Under the pieces are notes generated by a model that was not told the origin of the DNA, did not search any database, and was given only the letters and a program-made list of their open reading frames with translations. A DNA stretch of 64,000 nt from JBEKYD01 sp049509915. GTDB lineage: Bacteria; Acidobacteriota; Terriglobia; Bryobacterales; Bryobacteraceae. The translations under genes were made by a program, and so were the position numbers. Position 1 is the stretch's first letter. Each line of letters starts with the position of its first letter. Below, one piece after another: positions 43,636 through 52,200 of the stretch. The DNA lies in the NCBI GenBank assembly GCA_049509915.1, contig JBEKZL010000026.1:1-64000 (forward strand), in the 5' to 3' direction.

Positions 43636-44256
43636 TCACGGCCGTTTCATTTTGAAGCCTGTCGTCGCCTCGGTGTAATCCGCGGCGTAACCGGCGCGCT
43701 GAACCGGATGCGTCGCCAGAAGTTCGAACAGTCCTTCCCTGAGATAGGCGGGATCGATGTGTACGCCAACGACTTCACCGATCGTGAGGTACTGGTCGAG
43801 TTCAGAACCGTCGGTGCCATGCAACTGGATAATCTGCACCAGCTTGCATTCAAGCGCCGCCGGGGCTTGCCGAACGCGCGGCGGCGTTATCATCCGGCTC
43901 GCAGTGGCGTCCAGCTTCGCGAATTCGAATTCGCTGACACCGTGCGGCAGGGCGGCCGATGTCTGGTTCATTTTCTCCGCCAGCGGACGCGTGACAAGAT
44001 TGCAGACAAATTCGCCGGTCGCCCTGATATTGGATACCGTGTCCTTCCATCCCGACGAGCTGAACATTACCATTGGCGGGTGGTCGCACACCGCATTGAA
44101 GAAGCTGTACGGCGCAAGATTCAGGCGGCCTTCGGCGTCTCGGGTCGAAATCCAGCCGATCGGACGAGGCGCCACGATCGCCTTGAACGGATCGTGCGGC
44201 AGGCCGTGACCTTTCGAAGGCTCGTAGAAATAGAAGTCCGGCATTGTTTCCATCAT
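43636..44256 (-). CDS. Flavin reductase-like FMN-binding split-barrel protein
   Basis: A 206-residue protein. The start at 44256 (MMETMPDFYFYEP) or the Met at 44244 is preferred; a longer frame to 44376 has no family similarity. Seen: FKAIVAPRPIGWISTRDAEG, RLNLAPYSFFNAVCDHPPMV, KDTVSNIRATGEFVCNLVTR and VGVHIDPAYLREG. These are the signatures of the flavin reductase-like (FlaRed/DIM6-NTAB) family, which binds FMN and either reduces it with NAD(P)H or acts on a substrate directly. It lies upstream of the GNAT operon on the same strand, 38 nt away, and may be cotranscribed. Confidence 0.88.
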   Translation of the reverse strand: MMETMPDFYFYEPSKGHGLPHDPFKAIVAPRPIGWISTRDAEGRLNLAPYSFFNAVCDHPPMVMFSSSGWKDTVSNIRATGEFVCNLVTRPLAEKMNQTSAALPHGVSEFEFAKLDATASRMITPPRVRQAPAALECKLVQIIQLHGTDGSELDQYLTIGEVVGVHIDPAYLREGLFELLATHPVQRAGYAADYTEATTGFKMKRP

Positions 44257-44595
44257 ATGCAAGGCGCGCGGCAGCTTCCAAGTTCCTGTCGCGCACGCGG
44301 ATGCGACTCCCGATCCTCGATTCCTATCGGCCAGCGCTATACTCGCTTTGAGCGGTGAAGACGTTCCTTCAATCAAATGCCCGCTCAGTCGGGACGTCAG
44401 GAATTGATCTTCACCGCCGCCATCGTCCTCGGTGCGAGGTCCTCAGGCCCGCCAGCCATCCGCTGCCCATCTGCCCCGGCGGAGAGGCAAATTCCCGGAA
44501 TGGCGCCCGCCCAGACAAATGCAAAAGAGGAAGCGACAGCTTCCCGAGGTGCCGCCGGCGGTGCGAGGCACGCAACCACTTGGGGTTTCCCGGCG
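44257..44595. other. Intergenic stretch without a supported gene
   Basis: Between the flavin reductase and the SMP-30-like gene. Possible frames on both strands show no family features. A TATACT (plus) / AGTATA element near 44336 could serve either direction; on the minus strand it would give the flavin reductase a leader of about 75 nt. Confidence 0.4.
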
Positions 44596-45594
44596 CTACG
44601 CGAGCGACTCGGCCGGGAAAAGCGGGGGCGGCGCCGGCAGGCTGGCGAGGCCAGTGGCGCCACAGAAAAACCACCCCGCGCGCGGCGCTTGTCTTTGTGC
44701 CTCCGCCGGCATCCCTTCGACGGCAGTGGTGAACAGCACGCGGATGCGGCCATCGAGTTCGACGAATTCCGGGCAGGTCACGCGTGGCGAGCCGGGGAGG
44801 ACCCACTCCGTCAGCACGGCCCCATCGGCGAGCCGCAGTTGCTGTGCGACTCCGGCGCCGGCGGCTTCCGGGTTGTAGAATGCCACCACGATACTTTCGC
44901 CGTCCGGCGTGGCCCGTAAGCCGTCCGGCAAGGCCGGCAATGCCGACGGCGGGACCAGCAGCCGGCGCGAGACCAGTTCCCGAAATCCGGCCGTAAAGCG
45001 ATACCAGGCGATCGTCTTCGGCAGCGAGTCGATATCGATCAGGTCCAGGCACTCGCCGGAGCACCGAAAGTATTTGCCGTTGGAGCACACTTGGCCGCCC
45101 ACGATTTCCCGCACGGCGCGGGTGGCGCAGTCAAAGTGATAAAGCGCGGCCACCGGATCGCGTACTTGTTCGTGCTTGGTGCCGAACACGAGCCCCCCGG
45201 GAATCGCGATGCCCTCGTTGATCACCTCGGGCCGGTTGCCTGGGATCGTAATCCCGGTTTTCGCAATCTCGCCCCCCGGCACCTTGACCAGCACCAGTTC
45301 CCGCTCCATGCCGACCAGGCAGATGCCGGGCCGAGTGGTCTCCACGAAAAAGCCGGGGCGCCCCGGCAGCCGAATGCTGGTATTGCGTCGCGTCTCGAGC
45401 TCGAGCAGGTTCAGGCTGCCATCGGTCCGTTCCGGCCCGTGTTGAATGGCGACCCACCCCAAAACCGGGGCATCGCCGGGCAAGTTCCGCAGCAGCCGCG
45501 GGCATTCGGGCAGGTACCGGAGTTCCTCGGTCGGAGGGCGATACCAAGGCTCCGCAGTTGTGCTTGGCTGAGGTGTCTCCACGGTCGCAATCAT
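44596..45594 (-). CDS. SMP-30/gluconolactonase-like six-bladed propeller protein
   Basis: A 332-residue cytoplasmic protein. The ATG at 45594 was chosen because the similarity starts at AEPWYRPPTEELRYLPECPR; a long N-terminal extension to 46368 is antisense to the next gene and was rejected. Motifs typical of the SMP-30/LRE family: VAIQHGPERTDGSLNLLELE, GRPGFFVETTRPGICLVGME, INEGIAIPGGLVFGTKH, VCSNGKYF, LPDGLRATPDGESIVVAFYN and VTCPEFVELDGRIRVLFTTA. The metal ligands expected in this fold (Glu, Asn, Asp) fit these positions. Lactonase activity is likely but the sugar is unknown. CATAAT on the minus strand is 3 nt before the start. Confidence 0.82.
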   Translation of the reverse strand: MIATVETPQPSTTAEPWYRPPTEELRYLPECPRLLRNLPGDAPVLGWVAIQHGPERTDGSLNLLELETRRNTSIRLPGRPGFFVETTRPGICLVGMERELVLVKVPGGEIAKTGITIPGNRPEVINEGIAIPGGLVFGTKHEQVRDPVAALYHFDCATRAVREIVGGQVCSNGKYFRCSGECLDLIDIDSLPKTIAWYRFTAGFRELVSRRLLVPPSALPALPDGLRATPDGESIVVAFYNPEAAGAGVAQQLRLADGAVLTEWVLPGSPRVTCPEFVELDGRIRVLFTTAVEGMPAEAQRQAPRAGWFFCGATGLASLPAPPPLFPAESLA

Positions 45595-45644
45595 AGCATT
45601 ATGCCGAACGGCGCCGGCGGCTGACCGCCGATGGCCGAGAGCTT

Positions 45645-47729
45645 CTAAACTACTAACTCCCTGGCGGCGGGTACCGATTTTCGCGCGGGCTGGCGCAAGG
45701 GAAGGCAACCGGCCGCCAACAGCTCGTAGACCCGGGGAAGTTCGACCGCTTTCGAATACCAAAACCCCTGGCCGTAACCGCAGCCCAACTGCCGCAGCAA
45801 CTCGGCCTGCTCGGCGGTCTCGATCCCTTCGGCCACCACGTCGCGGCCGAGCGACTGGGCCAGTTGCAGGATCGATTGAACGATGGCTGCGCTTTCCACG
45901 CTGGCGCCGAGGCGGGCCACGAACGAACGGTCGATTTTGATGGTTTGAAACGGGAAGCGTTCCAGGTAGGACAGGGAGGAGTAACCGGAGCCGAAATCGT
46001 CCAATTTGAGCCCGACCCCCAGTTGCCGAAACGCCTCCAGCAGGGCGGAGGAGCAATTGGGATCGCTCATGACCACGGTTTCGGTGACCTCCAGGCGCAG
46101 CGCACCGGGAGCGAGACCGGCGCGCTCGAGCGCCTCGCAAACCACCGCCAGCAGGCGTCTGGAAGAGAACTGGCGGCCCGAGACGTTCACGCTGACGGCC
46201 AGCGACGGGTAGACGCGGCGCAGTTCGGCCATGTCGGCGCACGCCTGAACGAGCACCCACTCGCCCATTGCCGTAACCAGGCCGGTACGCTCCGCCAGGG
46301 GGATGAAATCTCCCGGCATGACCAGACCGAAACCGGGGCGCCGCCAACGCACCAGAGCTTCCAGACACCCAATGCGGCCTGTTTCCAGATCGACGATGGG
46401 CTGGTAGTGGACCACGAACTCATGCCTCTCGATGGCGGCGCGCAGATCGGTTTCGAGGCGCAGCTCTTCCATTTCCTGGTCAACCATGCTTTTGTCGAAT
46501 ACATCGCTGCCGGCCTGTCCCTGGCCGCGGGCGTGACGCAGCGCCGCCCGGGCCTCGCTCACCAGATCCTGGTCCCGGCCGCCCGGGGAGGAAACGGCAA
46601 TCCCGATGCTGGCGGTAACGTAAACGATTTGCTGTTCGAGCAGAAAGGGTTGCAGGAACGCCTTGAGCAGGCGCATGGCGATGTGCTGGGCGGTGCCAAG
46701 ACAGTCCGCGCCGCGCAACAGGATTGCAAACTCGTGTTTATCGGCCCGCGCCAGGGCGGTCATGGCGGCTTCGGGCATGGAGCCGAGCAGGTCGTTGAGG
46801 CGCTGGGCGACCGATTTGAGCAGCCGTCCCGTGCGGCCATCGGCGAGGTTGTACGCGACCCGTTCGAAACCGTCCAGCTCAAGCACCAGCAAGGCAGCCG
46901 GCAGAACCTCGGTGAGGGCCACCCGCAACTCCTCCTCGATCCAGTTTAAGTTTGGCAGGGAGGTATCGAAATCGATAGTCCGGCGGACGGTGATATCGGT
47001 TTGACTCCCGCTGAGACGGACGGGCTTGCCGCGTTCGTCCCGCGCCGGGCCGCCGCGGGTTTCCATCCACCGGTAGCGTCCGTCCTTATGCAGGATACGG
47101 TACTCGCACTGGATCGTGTTCCAACCGTTTTCGAGCACGCTGCGAATCTGTTCCCAGACGCGGTCCGAGTCTTCCGGGTGGATGCGTCCGAACCAGTCCT
47201 CAGTGCGGTTCGCGATCTCGTCTTCGGCAAAGCCCAGCATGGCTTTCCAGCGCGGCGAGTAGTGAATTTCGCGGGTATCGAAATTCCAGTCCCAGAGACC
47301 ATCGTCGGCAAAACCGGCCGCGCGGCGGTACATTTCGCTGGTCAGGGGCAGCCCGCTATGAGCCAGGGCCAGGGAGTTTTCGATGCGGGCCTCGGCCTCA
47401 GGCAGGTCCAGCGGCTTGGTGAGATAGTCGTTGGCGCCCAGGCGCAGTGCGTTTACCGTGGCCGCCCGGTCGTGTTCGCCTGTCATTACGAGGATGGGCA
47501 GATCGGCGGCGGAATAACGCTCCCGCAGCCGTTCCAACACATACAGCCCGGCGACGTCCGGCAGGTGGAGATCGACCAATACGGCGTCGAACGGCCGGAC
47601 AGCGGCCATTTCCAGCGCTTGAGCTCCGGTGGAAGCCGACGCCACCTCAAAACGGACCAAACGGCGGGTCAAGCAATCGCGGTTGCTTTCATCGCCGTCC
47701 ACCACCAGAAGTTTAGCTGCTTGTGTCAT
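45645..47729 (-). CDS. Response regulator with PAS, degenerate GGDEF and EAL domains
   Basis: A 694-residue cytoplasmic regulator. Receiver (1-120): LLVVDGDESNRD, AVLVDLHLPD (phospho-Asp), YLTKPLDLP. PAS (about 130-260): GLWDWNFDTREIHYSPRWKA, RYRWMETRGG. GGDEF-like domain: FDTSLPNLNWIEEELRVAL, but the signature reads RADKHEFAIL instead of GGDEF, so cyclase activity is unlikely. EAL domain: HYQPIVDLETG, CLEALVRWRRPG, VNVSGRQFS, LRLEVTETVVM, KLDDFGSGYSSLSYLERFPF, VVAEGIETAEQ and GYGQGFWYSKA, all intact. It should hydrolyse c-di-GMP in response to phosphorylation. A large hairpin lies upstream, between it and mreD. Confidence 0.93.
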   Translation of the reverse strand: MTQAAKLLVVDGDESNRDCLTRRLVRFEVASASTGAQALEMAAVRPFDAVLVDLHLPDVAGLYVLERLRERYSAADLPILVMTGEHDRAATVNALRLGANDYLTKPLDLPEAEARIENSLALAHSGLPLTSEMYRRAAGFADDGLWDWNFDTREIHYSPRWKAMLGFAEDEIANRTEDWFGRIHPEDSDRVWEQIRSVLENGWNTIQCEYRILHKDGRYRWMETRGGPARDERGKPVRLSGSQTDITVRRTIDFDTSLPNLNWIEEELRVALTEVLPAALLVLELDGFERVAYNLADGRTGRLLKSVAQRLNDLLGSMPEAAMTALARADKHEFAILLRGADCLGTAQHIAMRLLKAFLQPFLLEQQIVYVTASIGIAVSSPGGRDQDLVSEARAALRHARGQGQAGSDVFDKSMVDQEMEELRLETDLRAAIERHEFVVHYQPIVDLETGRIGCLEALVRWRRPGFGLVMPGDFIPLAERTGLVTAMGEWVLVQACADMAELRRVYPSLAVSVNVSGRQFSSRRLLAVVCEALERAGLAPGALRLEVTETVVMSDPNCSSALLEAFRQLGVGLKLDDFGSGYSSLSYLERFPFQTIKIDRSFVARLGASVESAAIVQSILQLAQSLGRDVVAEGIETAEQAELLRQLGCGYGQGFWYSKAVELPRVYELLAAGCLPLRQPARKSVPAARELVV

Positions 47730-47906
47730 GCCTATCGTCTTCCCAGGCAGGCGGCTGGCCCGGCCTTAACCGTCTTATCGGCAGCGAGAGGGGAATTATG
47801 TAGGGGGAAGCGAAAAGCGGCCGGCTATCGGCTGCACCGGCGCGGTCGATCGCCGAAAGCTCGCCGGCTAAGTGGCCGATTTCGGCATTACGCCACGTAT
47901 TAAGAA

Positions 47907-47970
47907 AACCGCTCCCTGGCGGTCGCGGCTCGGTTTCGCGGTTCCGAGCCGCGACCGTCAGGGAGCGGTT
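47907..47970. repeat. Long perfect-type hairpin, second palindromic element
   Basis: Arms 47907-47933 and 47944-47970 (27 bp, one mismatch) with a 10-nt loop, AACCGCTCCCTGGCGGTCGC being the left half. Too long for an ordinary terminator and with no T-run beyond GCTCTTAT. Lies downstream of mreD and upstream of the EAL gene on the minus strand. Only one copy in the window. Confidence 0.85.
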
Positions 47971-47989
47971 GCTCTTATGAAGCTGTGTG

Positions 47990-48523
47990 CTAAGCCGAAG
48001 AGCGGAGTTTATCGAGGAAGTGGAATAAGGCCAGGCCCACCACAGCGTTGAGGCCGCCCTGCACCAGCCAACTTTGCATTTCAAAGGGCGGTTGATGACC
48101 CAGCAGGGCGCGCTCCATGACCCAGTACAGGCACTGATGAAAGAGGTAAAAGAAGAAGCAGAGCATGCCGCGAATGATGCTGTGCTCGACGTCGAAACGG
48201 ACGCTGACGGAGGCGGCAAAGTAACCTACCAGGGTTTTGACAATGCCATACATCCCCAGCGGTTTGATCGTAAGCGAATCCTGGGCGATGCCGACCAGGG
48301 CGCCCAGAAACAGACCTCCCAGTTGGCTGCGGCGCATCAGGGCGAAGTAGACCACCACCAGCATGGGCAGCTCCAGAAACTGGAGAAAATGGAAAAACTG
48401 GGGGATGTAGACCTGAAAGAGGATGGCAGCCAAGGGGACCAGGATGAGGACGCGTGGGCTGTAATGCGTGGCCTGCCCCTCGCGCTGACTGCTGAGGAGA
48501 ACCCGGCCGCCGGAGTAATCCAT
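47990..48523 (-). CDS. mreD: Rod-shape-determining protein MreD
   Basis: A 177-residue polytopic membrane protein. Helices include VLILVPLAAILFQVYI, FLELPMLVVVYFALMR, LGGLFLGALVGIAQDSL, GMYGIVKTLVGYFAASVSV, IRGMLCFFFYLFHQCLYWVM and LNAVVGLALFHFLDKL. The ALMRRS..GLFLGALVGIAQD block is typical of MreD. The start overlaps the mreC stop by one base (TGATG), so it is translationally coupled within the mreBCD operon. It helps organise the elongasome that inserts lateral wall peptidoglycan. Confidence 0.93.
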   Translation of the reverse strand: MDYSGGRVLLSSQREGQATHYSPRVLILVPLAAILFQVYIPQFFHFLQFLELPMLVVVYFALMRRSQLGGLFLGALVGIAQDSLTIKPLGMYGIVKTLVGYFAASVSVRFDVEHSIIRGMLCFFFYLFHQCLYWVMERALLGHQPPFEMQSWLVQGGLNAVVGLALFHFLDKLRSSA

Positions 48524-49716
48524 CAGTGGCCGCTCGTTCCGGACTGGGCGCCGGCTGCCTGATTGGCCAGCCGCTCGTTGGGCACGGTCTTTTGGGCGGG
48601 CGGAGCCGCGGGCGTGGGAGGCGTGGTGGGCGAAGCCGAGGTGGGCGAAGCGGTAGCGGGCGCGGCGGGAGGGAGAGTGCTGCCCGCGGCCGGCAATTTC
48701 ACCAGGTCCGGCGGTTTGTAACCCTCGCCATACTTGTGTCCCTGGGCGTCGCCTGCAGCCTTATAGACGGCGCGCAGCTTATCGGCCTCGGTGGGAGTCC
48801 CGCCTGCCTCGGCGGCGGCCGCCTCCCGTACAGCGGCGGCATCAGGCGGGGGCGGCGCAATATAAACCGGCTGGTTGGCGATTTCAACCGGGGGAATCGC
48901 GCGGTGGACGCCTTCAACAATGATCAGGACCTCATCCAGGCCCCGCTCGATGCCGCTCGGTTCGACCAGGACATCCTGAAAAGGCGAATCGGGATGGACC
49001 GACTTTACCACGCCCACCGGAAAACCGCGCGGGAAAATGCGGTCGTCGCCGGAGGTGTAGAACCACTCGCCCACTTCCACTTTCTCGGAGTTCGAGATGT
49101 AATCCACCTTACCCATCGGAGACCCTTGCCCTTTGAAGGTCCCGCGCACGCCGCCCTTCTGGGACATCACGCCGGCGGCGAAATCCGCATCGGTCATGAG
49201 CAGGACTTGGGAGGCGGTGGGATACACGGCCACCACCTTGCCCACGATGCCATCGGGGGTGACGACGGCCATGCCGCGTTCGACGCCGGAGCCGGAACCG
49301 CGGTCGACGAACACAACCTTGGAATTGACGCCGGCACCCGAGGCGATGACGATGGCCGCCAGGGTTTTCGACTGCGTATGCTGCCGGAAGAGGGCCAGCG
49401 CCTGGGCGCGGTCGGCCGTATTGAGCTGGTCGCGCAGAAAGATGTTGTCCATTTTCAGGCGGTCGACCTGGGCGCGCAGACTGCGGTTTTCGGCGTCGGC
49501 ATTGTGCAGCAAGATGTAATTGCGGAAGAACCCGGTGCCCCCGCCGCGCACCGCCTCCAGAAGGCGGGCGAAGGGAGTGATGGCCGTCACCGTCCAAACA
49601 CGGATGACCGGCACATTGCGGTCGCTCTTCACCTGGATGGCCAGCAACAGCAGTTGGCCGAAGATCACCAGGAACAAGACCGTGATATTGCGGTAGCGGT
49701 TAAGAAAAGACTCCAT
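48523..49716 (-). CDS. mreC: Rod-shape-determining protein MreC
   Basis: A 397-residue bitopic protein. One N-terminal helix (NITVLFLVIFGQLLLLAIQV) leads to a coiled coil (ENRSLRAQVDRLKMDNIFLR) and the double beta-barrel core: AAIVIASGAGVNSKVVFVDR, GSGSGVERGMAVVTPDGIVG, KVVAVYPTASQVLLMTDADF and the GEWFYTSGDDRIFPRGFPVG loop. The last 110 residues are a Pro/Ala/Thr-rich, probably disordered tail that ordinary MreC lacks. It links MreB to periplasmic wall enzymes. It lies 46 nt downstream of mreB. Confidence 0.93.
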   Translation of the reverse strand: MESFLNRYRNITVLFLVIFGQLLLLAIQVKSDRNVPVIRVWTVTAITPFARLLEAVRGGGTGFFRNYILLHNADAENRSLRAQVDRLKMDNIFLRDQLNTADRAQALALFRQHTQSKTLAAIVIASGAGVNSKVVFVDRGSGSGVERGMAVVTPDGIVGKVVAVYPTASQVLLMTDADFAAGVMSQKGGVRGTFKGQGSPMGKVDYISNSEKVEVGEWFYTSGDDRIFPRGFPVGVVKSVHPDSPFQDVLVEPSGIERGLDEVLIIVEGVHRAIPPVEIANQPVYIAPPPPDAAAVREAAAAEAGGTPTEADKLRAVYKAAGDAQGHKYGEGYKPPDLVKLPAAGSTLPPAAPATASPTSASPTTPPTPAAPPAQKTVPNERLANQAAGAQSGTSGH

Positions 49717-49762
49717 AAACCCGCGCTCAAAACCCTGCCGGGCACGGCCTGCCCGCTTTGTT

Positions 49763-50788
49763 CTAGTCTATCGAAATCTTGCGCAGAAGCCGGAAATCGC
49801 TCAACATGCGGCCGGTGCCCAGCACGACCGAGGCCAGTGGGTCGTCGGCGATCGAGACGGGAAGGCCGGTCTCCTCGCGGATGCGTTTATCCAGGTTCTT
49901 GAGCAAGCCGCCGCCGCCTGTCAGGACGATGCCGCGGTCGCTGATATCGGCGCTGAGTTCCGGCGGAGTGCGTTCCAGGGCGACGCGAATGGCGTTGACG
50001 ATGGTGGCCACGCATTCCGAAAGGGACTCCCGGATTTCGGTATCGTCGATCGTGATCGTGCGGGGCACGCCCTCGATCAGGTTGCGGCCCTTGATTTCCA
50101 TGGTGAGAGGCTTATCGAGGGGATAGGCCGATCCCACTTCCATCTTGATCGCTTCGGCGGTGCGCTCGCCGATCAGCAGATTGTACTTGCGTTTGAGGTA
50201 CTGCATGACGGCATCGTCCATCTCGTTGCCGGCCACGCGGACCGAGCGGGAATAGACGATGCCGGACAGGGAAATGACGGCGACATCGGTCGTGCCTCCC
50301 CCGATATCCACGACCATGTTTCCGGAAGGTTCCGTGATGGGCAACCCGGCGCCGATAGCCGCTACCATGGCTTGTTCCACCAGGTGTACCTCACTGGCCT
50401 TCGCGCGGTAGGCGGAGTCCATCACGGCGCGCTTTTCAACCTGCGTGATTTCGCTGGGCACGCCGATGACGATGCGGGGATGGACCAGGACTTTGCGGCC
50501 GTGCGCCTTCTGAATGAAATAATTCAGCATGCGCTCGGTGACCTTGAAATCGGCGATGACGCCGTCTTTCATAGGCTTAATGGCAACGATATTGCCGGGC
50601 GTGCGCCCCAGCATCTCCTTGGCTTCCTTGCCGACCGCTTCCACCTCGCCGGTGTTCTTATTGATGGCCACAATAGAGGGCTCGTTGACCACGATGCCCT
50701 TGCCCTTGGCGTAGACCAAGGTATTGGCCGTGCCCAGATCAATCGCAAGATCCGAGGAGAAAAGGCTGATGATTGAACGTAAACTCAT
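49763..50788 (-). CDS. mreB: Rod-shape-determining actin MreB
   Basis: A 341-residue bacterial actin. Diagnostic segments: DLAIDLGTANTLVYAKGKGI (phosphate 1), VVNEPSIVAINK, AIKPMKDGVIADFKVTERML, VIGVPSEITQVEKRAVMDSA, NMVVDIGGGTTDVAVISLSG (phosphate 2), RVAGNEMDDAVMQYLKRKYN and GIVLTGGGGLLKNLDKRI (adenosine). Length and motifs are standard and the gene is intact. It polymerises on the inner membrane and directs rod-shaped growth, so the organism is probably rod-shaped. First gene of mreBCD, with a possible promoter at 50939-50967. Confidence 0.97.
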   Translation of the reverse strand: MSLRSIISLFSSDLAIDLGTANTLVYAKGKGIVVNEPSIVAINKNTGEVEAVGKEAKEMLGRTPGNIVAIKPMKDGVIADFKVTERMLNYFIQKAHGRKVLVHPRIVIGVPSEITQVEKRAVMDSAYRAKASEVHLVEQAMVAAIGAGLPITEPSGNMVVDIGGGTTDVAVISLSGIVYSRSVRVAGNEMDDAVMQYLKRKYNLLIGERTAEAIKMEVGSAYPLDKPLTMEIKGRNLIEGVPRTITIDDTEIRESLSECVATIVNAIRVALERTPPELSADISDRGIVLTGGGGLLKNLDKRIREETGLPVSIADDPLASVVLGTGRMLSDFRLLRKISID

Positions 50789-50938
50789 GAATTCCGGTGT
50801 TTTCCGCCGATCAAAGGAAGGGACGCGCTTCGGAGGCCGCCGCCGAGTCCATCAAAATGGTAACACACGGCGCAGGCGGGCAAATTCCGGACGGGAAACG
50901 GGGCACGCCGCTGCCCCTGGCGAGAGTTCCTGAAAAGT

Positions 50939-50967
50939 ACCGTAAGGTCCTGATAAGTGTACTGCAA
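50939..50967 (-). promoter_or_regulatory. Possible mreB promoter
   Basis: Read on the minus strand: TTGCAG (50962-50967), 17-bp spacer, TACGGT (50939-50944), giving a leader of about 150 nt to mreB. The -10 is weak. Confidence 0.35.
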
Positions 50968-51149
50968 TTAGTTTGCCACAACGAGACTATAGTACACAAA
51001 GTAAATAACTTTAATACGCGATTAAGTAGCGTTTTTTCATATTTTTAAATTGATTCTAAAACTAATCAGTATTTAAGTACTAGAAAGCATCACTATTTGG
51101 ATGACAAAACGTCAGTAGATCTGATAGTCTGTACCCGAGCTCCTTACTT
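50945..51149. other. AT-rich divergent control region between mreB and the PEP-CTERM gene
   Basis: Markedly more AT-rich than the rest of the window. It contains a 7-bp inverted repeat GTGTACT/AGTACAC (50957-50963 and 50991-50997) and a near-palindrome AGTATTTAAGTACT at 51068-51081, both possible operators. It spans the gap between divergent genes, so it probably carries both promoters. Confidence 0.45.
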
Positions 51150-51908
51150 ATGAAACTACATTTCGCTTTACCTGTTCTCCTGATCGCCACGTTACAGTTC
51201 GCGCTGAGCCCATCGCTGCGAGCGGGCGTGGTCACCTTCAACACTGGCAACAACGACTTGGCTTGCACCTTAGGCGGGTCCGAAGCTCCCCAGTACACCG
51301 ACTGCAAGTCCGACGCGGCCATCGACAACCCGGGAGTTTACGGCGGCATCGGGTTGTACCTCAAGAGCTCCGAAACAAGCGCCGGGGACTACAGTAGCGG
51401 CTACTCTCCCGACACATTCTCGGTGACCTTGACCGACACCGGCACGATCGGCGGATCGATATCCGTAAGCACGCCCGTGTACCTGAGCTACGACAACCTT
51501 GGCCTCTCGGTCGACAACGACGGCTACATCACGCAGTACGCGGTTACCTACACGCTGGCCGATACCTCGGCTTACCACAACCCGACGGTTGTGACATGGA
51601 CCGATACGGTCAATGAATCGGGCGATCCGGATAGCTTGCCGGGCCTTTCCGGCGGCGGCGTGGCCTTGACTACGTACGGCTTGTCCAGCGGGGACAGGTA
51701 TGAGCTGACCGAGACCGTGACGATGTCTTACGTAGTGCCGGGCCACCGCGGCGACGACGACAACTACGTGGGCGGCGGCGGGACTCAGGCGACCATCGCG
51801 ATCGGAGACTCGCTCACGCTGTCCACGGTGGCGCCCGAACCGGCTAGTTTTGTGTTGGCCGGGGTCGCTCTGGCGGGGCTTGGCTGGCTGCGCCGGAAGC
51901 GCGCTTAG
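51150..51908 (+). CDS. PEP-CTERM secreted protein
   Basis: A 252-residue exported protein. The N-terminal signal is LHFALPVLLIATLQFALSPS. The middle is beta-rich and unknown (GVVTFNTGNNDLACTLGGSE, SVTLTDTGTIGGSISVSTPV, VTYTLADTSAYHNPTVVTWT). The C-terminus VAPEPASFVLAGVALAGLGW followed by LRRKRA is a PEP-CTERM sorting signal: Pro-Glu-Pro, a transmembrane helix and a basic tail. Such proteins are handled by exosortase and often go to exopolysaccharide or the surface. No exosortase is in this window. Confidence 0.9.
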   Translation: MKLHFALPVLLIATLQFALSPSLRAGVVTFNTGNNDLACTLGGSEAPQYTDCKSDAAIDNPGVYGGIGLYLKSSETSAGDYSSGYSPDTFSVTLTDTGTIGGSISVSTPVYLSYDNLGLSVDNDGYITQYAVTYTLADTSAYHNPTVVTWTDTVNESGDPDSLPGLSGGGVALTTYGLSSGDRYELTETVTMSYVVPGHRGDDDNYVGGGGTQATIAIGDSLTLSTVAPEPASFVLAGVALAGLGWLRRKRA

Positions 51909-52004
51909 GACGGGTCGAAGCGGGACGCCAAGCGAGAGCGTCCGGCTGCCCGTACTGAGCGGATTGCCGAGACACGAGGAAACAGAAGGCTTGAAATAAT
52001 ACAA

Positions 52005-52056
52005 CGCCGGTGAACCCGATAAAAGAAACCAAGGGTTTCATCGGTGTTCATCGGTT
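52005..52056. repeat. Dispersed palindromic repeat, copy 3
   Basis: Left part GCCGGTGAACCCGATAAAAG, right part TTTCATCGGTGTTCATCGG; arms pair imperfectly around a short centre. Shortest copy, between the PEP-CTERM gene and the Nramp-Usp gene. Confidence 0.75.
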
Positions 52057-52185
52057 TTCTTGTGCCGTCGCGGTTCCCAGCATCGGCATGCCGCGCCGCA
52101 TGGCTGAAGCAGCGCCGCGTCTCCGCGAAACGGCCCGCCTCCGGGTACGACGGCGGTGGTGAGGCGAGTCCCGCCCCACGGCTGT

Positions 52186-52191
52186 TATAGT
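52186..52191 (+). promoter_or_regulatory. -10-like TATAGT before the Nramp-Usp gene
   Basis: Lies 9 nt before the GTG at 52201; the rest of 52057-52200 shows no gene. Confidence 0.4.
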
Positions 52192-52200
52192 TGGAACATT

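Noticed and set aside
45595..46368. N-terminal extension of the SMP-30-like gene by about 258 residues
   Set aside because: It is antisense-like, Arg/Gly-rich, overlaps the EAL gene, and the family similarity starts exactly at the ATG at 45594.
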